A stretch of 41,608 nucleotides of DNA, from contig NZ_JFAQ01000054.1 in NCBI RefSeq assembly GCF_001304695.1, positions 1 through 41,608 of the forward strand, given 5' to 3'. This DNA comes from Xanthomonas axonopodis. GTDB lineage: Bacteria; Pseudomonadota; Gammaproteobacteria; Xanthomonadales; Xanthomonadaceae. Position 1 is the first letter of the stretch. Each line of letters starts with the position of its first letter. Positions 34,879 through 41,608 of this stretch are shown piece after piece. The notes under the pieces were generated by a model. It was given only the letters and a program-made list of their open reading frames with translations. It had not been told where the DNA came from and did not search any database. Made by a program: the position numbers and the translations under genes.

Positions 34879-35268
34879 GAAAGACAGCTCCAGGCAAGAG
34901 AGGAATGCAGTCGTGCGCAGTGACCAAACCGCCGCCGAGTAGGCATGCGGCTCAAGCCCTCATCGAAGAACAGCGAACCGGAAGCCGCGATCAGATAAAA
35001 AGGAAGATTCGGGGCTGCGCACCTGCCCACGCATCGTTACGCGTAAATGACGATGCCTGCGGCGGCAAGGCGAAGTGCTGCCGATCAAACGGAAGCTTGT
35101 TTTGGGCGCGTGTTGCACTTTGGAGTTTCAAAGACCGTATTTCGTCAGTGCGTCACAGTGCCGGTTGCCGCATAGCCGGTCGCCCATTTCACATTCGCTT
35201 CAAATTCGCCTCAAACCGCCGACACCGGCGCAGCGCACCCTGGCCATCTCTCAAGCTGAGGATGGCCG
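34879..35268. other. intergenic region between protease and creD
   Basis: Divergent promoter region of 390 bases. No gene seen. It holds the cre-tag-like repeats at 35188-35214; the inverted repeat GGCCAT...ATGGCC at about 35243-35266 lies just before the creD start and overlaps its ribosome site. Confidence 0.5.
35188..35214 (+). promoter_or_regulatory. cre-tag-like CreB binding site upstream of creD
   Basis: Three 11-base-spaced half-sites: TTCAC, six bases, TTCAA, six bases, CTCAA, with ATTCGC as the spacer twice. The E. coli cre-tag is TTCAC-N6-TTCAC, so the first pair has nine of ten matches. It is 55-81 bp upstream of the creD ATG, a normal position for an OmpR-type activator. Confidence 0.6.
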
Positions 35269-36405
35269 ATGAAATCCCTGACACTGTTATTGCGGTTCGC
35301 CACCATCGGTGGGCTGATCCTACTGTTGCTGATTCCGCTGCTCCTGATCCGTGGCGCGGTGCAGGACCGCGCGCGCTACCGCGACGAGGCGGTGGAGCGG
35401 GTGGCGCAGAGCAAGGCCGGCGAGCAGCAGTTCATCGCGCCGGTGCGGGTGCTGCCGTATACCGAAGAGGTGCAGGTCACCGAGCCGGACGAGCAGGGCA
35501 ACCAGCGCAAGGTCTGGCGCAAGCGCGGAGGTACGCTGCTGCAAACGCCGCGTCGCCTGACACTCAGTGGCGAAATGGTGCCCTCGGTGCGCGAGGTGGG
35601 CCTGTATCGGGTGCAGGTGTATTCCTGGAAGGCCACCTTGCATGCTGAGTACGACCCCTTCGACTACGCGGCCGCGCCAAGCCGTGTGTATGGCCAGCCG
35701 TACCTGGCAATCGGTATTTCCGACGTGCGCGGTTTGGTGGGCACGCCGCGCCTGCAGGTCGATGGCCGCACGCTGGCGCTGGAGAGCGGCGCAGGCGCAC
35801 TGGCCGACCGTTCGGCGGGCATCCATGCCCAATTGGGGCCGCTGGCCGACCAGGTCGCCGGCCGGCTGCAGGACGGCAACGTGGTGGACATGCAGCTCGT
35901 GCTGGACGGCACGCGTCGGCTGGCCATCGCGCCGATCGCCGACAACAACGACATCGCCCTGCGCTCGGCCTGGCAGCACCCGTCCTTCGGCGGCCGCTTC
36001 CTGCCGACTGCACCGAGCATCGGGCCGAAGGGCTTCGATGCGAGCTGGTCGCTGTCGTCGCTGGCCAACGGTGCGCAGACGCAGTTGCAATCCAGCCATG
36101 CGGCGTTGGATATGTTGGAAGTGCGCCGTTCCGAACACATCGCATTCTGGCAGGCCTATCTGGTGTCGGCGGCGGCGTGTATCGGCCTGCAGTTCTTCTA
36201 CCTGTCCGGTGTGTTGCGCAGTTGGGTGCGTGCGGCCGGCTTTTCGGTGATGCTCACCGCCTTGTACGCGGTGCTCTACAGCCTGTTGATTTCCGAAGAC
36301 AACGCGCTGCTGATGGGGGCGTTGCTGTTGTTAGGCATCCTGGCCAGCATCATGTGGGTCACCCGCAAGCTCGATTGGGACGGGCTTGGCAATAGCCTGC
36401 GCTGA
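35269..36405 (+). CDS. creD: CreD-family inner-membrane protein with internal deletion
   Basis: The 378-residue product starts with a membrane helix (FATIGGLILLLLIPLLLI), followed by the typical large periplasmic domain (LPYTEEVQVTEPDE, GVP-like VRVGLYRVQVYSWKATL region, GISDVRGL). At about residue 286 it passes directly from LDMLEVRR to SEHIAFWQAYL, which normally lies some 70-80 residues further on. The reading frame is kept, but two membrane helices found in CreD proteins (usually about 450 residues) are missing; three C-terminal helices remain. creD is the main CreBC target, needed for envelope integrity. ATG at 35269 follows GAGGATGG. Downstream 36413 starts seven bases after its stop. 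Confidence 0.85.
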   Translation: MKSLTLLLRFATIGGLILLLLIPLLLIRGAVQDRARYRDEAVERVAQSKAGEQQFIAPVRVLPYTEEVQVTEPDEQGNQRKVWRKRGGTLLQTPRRLTLSGEMVPSVREVGLYRVQVYSWKATLHAEYDPFDYAAAPSRVYGQPYLAIGISDVRGLVGTPRLQVDGRTLALESGAGALADRSAGIHAQLGPLADQVAGRLQDGNVVDMQLVLDGTRRLAIAPIADNNDIALRSAWQHPSFGGRFLPTAPSIGPKGFDASWSLSSLANGAQTQLQSSHAALDMLEVRRSEHIAFWQAYLVSAAACIGLQFFYLSGVLRSWVRAAGFSVMLTALYAVLYSLLISEDNALLMGALLLLGILASIMWVTRKLDWDGLGNSLR

Positions 36406-36412
36406 GGCCGGC

Positions 36413-36835
36413 ATGCTGGCGTATGCACAGTTGCACCGGTGCGCGCAGCGTTTGCTGCCCGCCGGCATCGACACGGTGGCGCTGCTTCCCGCAGCGCTGC
36501 CGCATTCTTGGGAACGCTCGGCGCTGTTGGCCTTGCCCTTGAACCGCGACAGGCGCCACGGGGCGGTGGGCCTGCGGATCCACGCATGCACCGTGCAGCA
36601 ATTGCGCATTGGCGGGCATGCCTTCTTGCAGGCGGCAGCGCAGCAGCACACCCGCACCGGCAACGCATGGGCACCCAGCGATGGGCCGTGGCAACGACTG
36701 CGCAATGGCAGCCACTGGGCACGCAGCACCGATGCGCTGCTCGGGGTACTGCTGGCCATCGACGAGGCGGCGGTGTGGTTGTTGTGGCAGCAGCCGCAGA
36801 CCCGCGTTTCGAACCATGGTCATTGGCTGCGTTGA
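36413..36835 (+). CDS. hypothetical protein downstream of creD
   Basis: A 140-residue protein with no membrane segment or signal peptide. It has a pattern of hydrophobic and Trp-rich strands (TVALLPAALPHSWERSALLALPL, TDALLGVLLAIDEAAVWLLWQQPQ) and a central polar stretch (QQHTRTGNAWAPSDGPWQRL). I recognise no family. ATG at 36413 is seven bases after the creD stop (TGAGGCCGGC), so it is probably translated from the creD transcript and may share its control. Alternative upstream starts overlap creD. Real gene status is supported by position and codon pattern. Confidence 0.65.
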   Translation: MLAYAQLHRCAQRLLPAGIDTVALLPAALPHSWERSALLALPLNRDRRHGAVGLRIHACTVQQLRIGGHAFLQAAAQQHTRTGNAWAPSDGPWQRLRNGSHWARSTDALLGVLLAIDEAAVWLLWQQPQTRVSNHGHWLR

Positions 36836-36879
36836 AGCATGCCATTGCAGCCACGCCCGGCTGGCTTACCATGGCCGGC

Positions 36880-37482
36880 ATGACTGGCTCCTCGTTGATG
36901 GTGGAAACGGTGCGCGGCACGCAGGTGCTGCCGTATCTGGATGCGGTGGCGCAGCTGCGTATCAGCGTGTTCGCCGCCTGGCCGTATCTGTACCAAGGCG
37001 ATGCCGCGTACGAGCGCGACTATCTGGCGGCCTATGCGGCATCGCCAGACAGCGTCTTCGTGCTGGCGCGCGATGGCGATGCGGTGATCGGTGCATCTAC
37101 CGGCTTGCCGCTGCTCGACGATAGCGACGCGTTCCACGCACCGTTCCGTGCCGCAGGCATCGATCCGGCCAGCGTGTTCTATTTCGGCGAATCGGTGTTG
37201 CTGCCAGCGTATCGCGGGCGGGGGATCGGTCATGCATTTTTCGACCGGCGCGAAGCGCATGCACGCGCGCTGGGCCGCTTCGCACTGACCGTGTTCTGTT
37301 CGGTGGAACGTGCCCCGGACGACCCACGCAAGCCAGCCGATTACCGCGGCAGCGAGGCGTTCTGGCGCAAACGTGGCTACGCCCCGCAGCCGGGCATGCA
37401 CGTGCACCTGCAGTGGGCAGAGTTGCAACACGGCGAGATCGATCACCGCTTGGCTGTGTGGACACGTGCGTTGCCGCAGTGA
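36880..37482 (+). CDS. GNAT-family N-acetyltransferase
   Basis: A GNAT enzyme of about 200 residues. The acetyl-CoA binding loop YRGRGIGHAFFDRREAHARALG follows the strand VFYFGESVLLPA, and the N-terminal part (AQLRISVFAAWPYLYQGDAAYERDYL) is a recognisable family opening that usually lines the substrate pocket. The conserved end is SEAFWRKRGYAPQPGMHVHLQW. The start is one of three close ATGs (36871, 36880, 36898); none has a clear ribosome site, and 36880 is a compromise. It is 44 bases downstream of the creD-linked hypothetical gene and 123 upstream of the nitrilase gene. Substrate unknown. Confidence 0.85.
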   Translation: MTGSSLMVETVRGTQVLPYLDAVAQLRISVFAAWPYLYQGDAAYERDYLAAYAASPDSVFVLARDGDAVIGASTGLPLLDDSDAFHAPFRAAGIDPASVFYFGESVLLPAYRGRGIGHAFFDRREAHARALGRFALTVFCSVERAPDDPRKPADYRGSEAFWRKRGYAPQPGMHVHLQWAELQHGEIDHRLAVWTRALPQ

Positions 37483-37605
37483 GCGCGGCTGCCGCCCGAC
37501 AGCGACTGACAAGCATCGCGAGCAGTCTGCAAGGTCGCTGCACACTGCGTCGCCAGGCGCTCTGATTGCTTCGCCGCTTCGATCCAACAACCCAAAGGCC
37601 ACCTG

Positions 37606-38490
37606 ATGAAAATTGCCGTCGCCAAATACCCCATCGGCAAGCCTGTCGATTTCGCCGCGTTTGCCGCGCGTCAATCGGCCCTGGTCGCCGAAGCCGCCGC
37701 AGCCGGTGCACGGGTGGTGGTGCTGCCCGAGTATCTGTCGCTGGAGCTGGGCGCAACGTTCGGCACGCATATTTCTGCCGGCCTGCCCGAATCGCTGGTG
37801 GCTATCCAGGCGCTGCGTGGGCAATGGCTGGCGCTGTTTGCGGGGTTGGCGCGGGAACATCGGCTGCATCTGATTGCCGGCAGTTTTCTGCTGGATCCGG
37901 GCCATGGCCGCTACCGCAATCGCAGCGACTGGTTCACGCCCGAGGGCCTGCATGGCTGGCAGGACAAGCTGCAGCTCACCGGCTTCGAAAAAGCCACCGG
38001 CCTGATCGAGCCGGGCGACGCGCTGAAGGTGTTCGAGCTCGACGGCATTCGCGCAGCGATTGCGATCTGCTACGACAGCGAGTTCCCGCTGCCGGTGCGC
38101 GCGCAATACGAGGCCGGTGCGCGGTTGTTGATCGTGCCCAGTTGCACCGATACCGCCGCCGGCGCCATGCGCGTGCGCATCGGCTGCCTGGCGCGCGCGC
38201 TTGAAAATCGCGTGTTCGTCGCCCAATCGGTGACCGCGGGCCAAGCGCCGTGGAGTCCGGCGCTGGACATCAACACCGGCGAAGCGGCGGTGTTTGCGCC
38301 GATGGATGTCGGCTTTCCCGCCGATGGCGTGCTGGCGCAGACGCAAGGCCAGACAGTGTGGGCACTGGCCGAGTTGGACTTCGCTGCGTTCGAGGCCAGT
38401 CGCGCGCAGGCACAGGTGGCCAACGACCGCGATTGGTCGGGGCAGTTGGCGCCCGAGGTGACGCGTGCCAAGCTGGTTGCATTCGGTTGA
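37606..38490 (+). CDS. carbon-nitrogen hydrolase (nitrilase superfamily)
   Basis: A 294-residue cytoplasmic amidase with the nitrilase triad: Glu42 in VVLPEYLSLE, Lys121 in GWQDKLQLTGFEK and Cys155 in AIAICYDSEFPLPVRA. A Nit-type loop (RVRIGCLARALENRVFVAQSVTAG) follows. The closest recalled class is the omega-amidase or generic Nit branch, which hydrolyses small amides; the precise substrate cannot be told. The ATG at 37606 directly gives the conserved MKIAVAKYPIG. The DUF3616 gene starts 20 bases after its stop and is probably co-transcribed. Confidence 0.9.
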   Translation: MKIAVAKYPIGKPVDFAAFAARQSALVAEAAAAGARVVVLPEYLSLELGATFGTHISAGLPESLVAIQALRGQWLALFAGLAREHRLHLIAGSFLLDPGHGRYRNRSDWFTPEGLHGWQDKLQLTGFEKATGLIEPGDALKVFELDGIRAAIAICYDSEFPLPVRAQYEAGARLLIVPSCTDTAAGAMRVRIGCLARALENRVFVAQSVTAGQAPWSPALDINTGEAAVFAPMDVGFPADGVLAQTQGQTVWALAELDFAAFEASRAQAQVANDRDWSGQLAPEVTRAKLVAFG

Positions 38491-38509
38491 TCCCTTGCCC
38501 CAGGTACCC

Positions 38510-39601
38510 ATGGCCAAGAAAACCCTGATTCCGCATAGCGTCCGGCTGGAATTCGCGCCCGGTGCGCTGGTGCACAGCAATCTGTCCGGCGCCGCCTTCA
38601 CCGACGATTGGCTGTGGGTGGCCGGCGACGAAGCCTGCGCGGTGGACCGGCTGCGCAAGCTCGACCCCGTACAGCGGCAGACGCTGCGCTTCGGCGAAGG
38701 GCAGAGCTTCCCGCTGGCGGACCTGCTGGATCTGCCGGGCGAGGACGGCGAGGAGGCCGACCTGGAAGGCATGGGGCTGTCGGACGGATTCTTGTGGGTC
38801 GTCGGCTCGCACGGCAGCAAACGCAAGAACGCCAAGCGCGGCCGCGACGACGCCGACAACGCCAAACGCCTGACCAAGTTGAAGCTCGATGCCAATCGCC
38901 GGCTGCTGGCCTGCCTGCCGATCGAATATGCGCAAGACGGCACCCCGCAGTTGGTGCGCGAAGCAGCCGACGGCCGCCGGGCGCTGCGGCTCAAGGGCGA
39001 CGCCAAGCACAACCAGCTCACCGACCTGCTGGCCGACGACCCGCATTTCGGCCCGTTCCTGAAGATCCCCGGCAAGGACAACGGCTTCGATATCGAAGGC
39101 ATCGTGGTCGATGGCCAACGCTTGCTCTTGGGCCTGCGTGGGCCGGTGCTGCGTGGCTGGACGGCATTGCTGGAGATCCAGGTGGAAGCCCACGGCGACC
39201 ACCTGCGCCTGGTCCCGCTGGACGAAGACGGCATCCTGCTGCGCAAGCATTTTCTGCAGTTGGGTGGGCTGGGCATCCGCGACCTGCATTATTCCGGCGA
39301 CGATCTATATCTGCTGGCCGGGCCGACGATGGTCTTGAACGGCGAAATCCGCCTGTTCAAATGGCCGGATGCGCGCACCTTGCTGGCCGCCAATCGCGCG
39401 TCGGTGCGCTTTCAGCACGACCTGCTGGAATCGGCAGTCCTGCCGCATGGCAAGGACTGCGACCGCGCCGAGGCCATCTGCAACCTGCCCAGGCAACTGG
39501 CCGGCAAGATTCCCACCTGGCTGGTGCTGTACGACGCGCCGGGCACGGCCCGCAGCGACGGTGATTGCGTGGTGTACGGCGACCTGCTGCGCAACCGCTG
39601 A
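38510..39601 (+). CDS. DUF3616 family protein
   Basis: A 363-residue protein of unknown function with beta-propeller-like blades: [82 protein letters not shown]. Each has the acidic-glycine EGM/EGI pattern seen in DUF3616 proteins. No signal peptide, so probably cytoplasmic. A Lys/Arg-rich loop ([17 protein letters not shown]) follows the second blade. The ATG at 38510 gives [15 protein letters not shown] and follows CAGGTACCC. It lies 20 bp after the nitrilase gene and 68 bp before gltX. Confidence 0.85.
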   Translation: MAKKTLIPHSVRLEFAPGALVHSNLSGAAFTDDWLWVAGDEACAVDRLRKLDPVQRQTLRFGEGQSFPLADLLDLPGEDGEEADLEGMGLSDGFLWVVGSHGSKRKNAKRGRDDADNAKRLTKLKLDANRRLLACLPIEYAQDGTPQLVREAADGRRALRLKGDAKHNQLTDLLADDPHFGPFLKIPGKDNGFDIEGIVVDGQRLLLGLRGPVLRGWTALLEIQVEAHGDHLRLVPLDEDGILLRKHFLQLGGLGIRDLHYSGDDLYLLAGPTMVLNGEIRLFKWPDARTLLAANRASVRFQHDLLESAVLPHGKDCDRAEAICNLPRQLAGKIPTWLVLYDAPGTARSDGDCVVYGDLLRNR

Positions 39602-39669
39602 GCCAGGGGCCGGGCAAGGCCACGCTGCGCAAGGTAAAATCGGGCGACTCCCGTTTTGCAGAGCGCTCC

Positions 39670-41073
39670 ATGACCTGCCGCACCCGTTTCGCCCCCAGCC
39701 CCACCGGTTACCTGCACATCGGCGGCGCACGCACCGCTCTGTATTGCTGGCTGGAGGCACGCCACCGCGGCGGGCAGTTCGTGCTGCGCATCGAAGACAC
39801 CGACCGCGAGCGCAGCACCCAGGAAGCGATCGACGCCATCCTGGAAGCGATGGAGTGGCTGGGCCTGGGTTACGACGAAGGCCCGATCTACCAGACCCAG
39901 CGCATTGCCCGCTATCAAGAGGTTGCCGAACAATTGCTCGCGCAAGGCAAGGCGTATTACGCCTACGAAACCCGCGAAGAACTCGACGCGATGCGCGAGG
40001 CCGCCATGGCCAGGCAGGAAAAGCCGCGCTACAACGGCGCCGCCCGCGAGCAGAACCTGCCGTATCGCGACGACCCCAATCGTGTCATCCGCTTCAAGAA
40101 TCCCATCGGCGGCACGGTGGTGTTCGACGACCTGATCAAGGGCCGTATCGAGATCGCCAACAGCGAGCTCGACGACATGGTGATCTTCCGCCCGGATGGG
40201 TTTCCCACCTACAACTTTGCGGTGGTGGTGGACGACTGGGACATGGGCATCACCGAGGTCATCCGCGGCGACGACCACATCAACAACACACCGCGCCAGA
40301 TCAATATCTATGAGGCCCTCGGCGCGCCGGTACCCAAGTTCGCGCACATGCCGATGATCCTGGACGAGCAGGGCGCCAAGCTGTCCAAGCGCACCGGCGC
40401 GGCCGACGTCATGCAGTACAAGGACGCCGGCTATCTGCCGCATGCGTTGATCAATTACCTGGCGCGCCTGGGTTGGTCGCATGGCGACCAGGAGCTGTTC
40501 ACCCAGCAGGAATTGCTGGACCTGTTCGACGTCAAGGACGTCAATTCCAAGGCCGCGCGCCTGGACATGGCCAAGCTCGGCTGGGTCAATCAGCATTATC
40601 TGAAGACCGACGACCCGGCCAGCATCGCCCCGCAGCTGGAGTACCAGCTTGCCAAGCTCGGGGTGGACATCGCTGCCGGCCCGGCCGCCGCCGATGTGGT
40701 GGTGGCGTTGCGCGAGCGCGTGCAGACCTTGAAGGAAATGGCCGAAAAAGCCGTGGTCTGGTATCAGCCGCTGGAAACCTATGACGAAGCGGCGGTGATG
40801 AAACACCTCAAGCTTGGCGCCGAGGTGCCGCTGGGCAAGGCCCGCGAGTTGTTGGCTGCGGTGGATACGTGGAGCGTGGAGAGCGTTTCGGCTGCGCTGC
40901 ACGACGCTGCTGCCGCGCTGGAACTGGGCATGGGCAAGGTCGCCCAGCCGCTGCGCGTGGCCATCACCGGCACCCAGGTCAGCCCGGACATTTCGCAAAC
41001 GGTGTACCTGGCCGGACGCGAGGGTGCCTTGAAACGCATCGATGCGGCACTCATCAAGATTGGAGCGGCCTGA
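39670..41073 (+). CDS. gltX: glutamyl-tRNA synthetase
   Basis: A 467-residue class I aminoacyl-tRNA synthetase charging tRNA-Glu. It shows the HIGH-type motif in [16 protein letters not shown] (residues 9-24), [10 protein letters not shown], the KMSKS equivalent [10 protein letters not shown] around residue 236, and an all-helical anticodon-binding domain with LREAGYLPHA-like [24 protein letters not shown]. The length fits the bacterial discriminating type. The ATG at 39670 directly precedes [12 protein letters not shown]. Intact. zur starts 13 bases after its stop, so the two are probably co-transcribed. Confidence 0.97.
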   Translation: MTCRTRFAPSPTGYLHIGGARTALYCWLEARHRGGQFVLRIEDTDRERSTQEAIDAILEAMEWLGLGYDEGPIYQTQRIARYQEVAEQLLAQGKAYYAYETREELDAMREAAMARQEKPRYNGAAREQNLPYRDDPNRVIRFKNPIGGTVVFDDLIKGRIEIANSELDDMVIFRPDGFPTYNFAVVVDDWDMGITEVIRGDDHINNTPRQINIYEALGAPVPKFAHMPMILDEQGAKLSKRTGAADVMQYKDAGYLPHALINYLARLGWSHGDQELFTQQELLDLFDVKDVNSKAARLDMAKLGWVNQHYLKTDDPASIAPQLEYQLAKLGVDIAAGPAAADVVVALRERVQTLKEMAEKAVVWYQPLETYDEAAVMKHLKLGAEVPLGKARELLAAVDTWSVESVSAALHDAAAALELGMGKVAQPLRVAITGTQVSPDISQTVYLAGREGALKRIDAALIKIGAA

Positions 41074-41086
41074 CGCCGGAGCCTGT

Positions 41087-41593
41087 ATGACCAAGCACAC
41101 CCACGCAAAAGACCTCGCCTGTACCGCACCGCATCACCACGTCGACGACGCCAACGGCTTCGTGCGCGCGGTGGAGCGTGCCTGCAGCGAACGCGGCCTG
41201 CGGCTGACGCCGATCCGCGCCAACGTGCTGCGGCTGATCGCCGATGCCGGCAAGCCGGTCAAGGCCTACGAACTGCTGGACTGGGTGCGCGAAGGCAAGG
41301 GCGGGGGCGCCGATGCACCGCCCACGGTGTACCGCGCGCTGGATTTCCTGATGGCCAACGGCTTCGTGCACAAGCTCGAATCGGTCAATGCCTTCGTCGC
41401 CTGCCACCACCCCAACAGCGCCCAGCACTCGGTGCCGTTCCTGATCTGCGACCGCTGCCATAGCGCCGTCGAGCTGGAAGATCGCGAGGTTGTGTCGCAG
41501 TTGGAAGTCCGCGCCAAGGCACTGGGGTTCCAGCCGCAGGCGCAGACGCTGGAAGTACACGGGCTCTGCGCCAGGTGTGCCGCAGCCGGCTAG
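41087..41593 (+). CDS. zur: Fur-family zinc uptake regulator Zur
   Basis: A 168-residue Fur-family repressor. The winged helix (LRLTPIRANVLRLIADAGKPVKAYELLDW, then APPTVYRALDFLMANGFVHKLES) is followed by the dimerisation domain. The metal-binding residues are Cys106, His107 and His108 (VACHHPN), the structural CxxC pair Cys121/Cys124 (ICDRCH), His158 and Cys161/Cys164 (GLCARC). The AFVACHH pattern and the two CxxC zinc sites point to Zur rather than Fur, which in Xanthomonas controls zinc homeostasis and virulence traits. The ATG at 41087 (GGAGCCTGT upstream) is 13 bases after the gltX stop. Intact to its TAG at 41591-41593. Confidence 0.92.
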   Translation: MTKHTHAKDLACTAPHHHVDDANGFVRAVERACSERGLRLTPIRANVLRLIADAGKPVKAYELLDWVREGKGGGADAPPTVYRALDFLMANGFVHKLESVNAFVACHHPNSAQHSVPFLICDRCHSAVELEDREVVSQLEVRAKALGFQPQAQTLEVHGLCARCAAAG

Positions 41594-41608
41594 GTGTTTG
41601 ATCCCATG

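Noticed and set aside
34960-34980. PIP-box for the cysteine protease
   Set aside because: Two CGAA words are six bases apart, so the spacing does not fit the TTCG-N15-TTCG rule.
35194-35209. HrpX PIP-box (TTCGC repeats)
   Set aside because: The two TTCGC words are only six bases apart, not the 15 required, and are better explained as spacers of the cre-tag-like repeat.

Overview
The window is GC-rich chromosomal DNA from a plant-associated gammaproteobacterium of the genus Xanthomonas. The grounds are codon use, an IS407-type transposase remnant, a relic resembling the Xanthomonas bacteria-killing type IV secretion (T4SS) effector/immunity pairs, a creBCD set and dispersed Xanthomonas-style hairpin repeats. 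The many pseudogenes plus IS debris fit X. oryzae best, but species is inference.

Layout. 1-1920: an IS3-family remnant cuts into a class-3 lipase pseudogene, which lies beside a broken ankyrin-repeat lipoprotein gene. Together they look like a dead toxin/immunity pair. 2179-3803: a HAD phosphatase, then almost 1 kb of hairpin repeats. 3804-6101 (minus): a CstA-type transporter with its small YbdD partner. 6334-7644: a pirin and a frameshifted OsmC gene. 8049-10497 (minus): a secreted protein, a second (frameshifted) pirin, and endonuclease V. 10600-15219 (plus): gpmA, an M13 metallopeptidase lipoprotein, and a phospholipase-D/cardiolipin-synthase gene with an internal deletion.

15458-23809 (minus): a compact seven-gene chemosensory operon in transcription order STAS - cheA - mcp - cheW - REC-EAL - cheR - cheB, preceded by a sigma-28-like promoter. 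It has no cheY or cheD. The only free-standing receiver apart from CheB is fused to an intact EAL phosphodiesterase, so the pathway probably feeds into cyclic-di-GMP. The receptor has no periplasmic sensor but three 90-residue repeats.

24288-25780: an 86-bp near-duplicate of the 3' end of mfd brackets about 1.3 kb that holds a glycine-rich ORF with a 9-bp VNTR and an unrecognised coiled-coil/membrane protein. This looks like a small insertion or rearrangement at the end of mfd (25679-29143, minus). 29711-31553 (minus): a GNAT acetyltransferase and rlmJ.

31745-36405: the creB-creC-creD envelope-stress set, with creB and creC both frameshifted, creD carrying an internal in-frame deletion, a papain-like secreted protease gene inserted between creC and creD, and a cre-tag-like repeat upstream of creD. 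36413-41593 (plus): a small hypothetical protein, a GNAT enzyme, a nitrilase-family hydrolase, a DUF3616 protein, gltX and zur.

About 28 kb of housekeeping and chemotaxis coding sequence reads through without interruption. Seven genes totalling about 6 kb are broken, mostly accessory or envelope genes. That uneven distribution favours real gene decay over random sequencing error, though single-base errors cannot be excluded from sequence alone.
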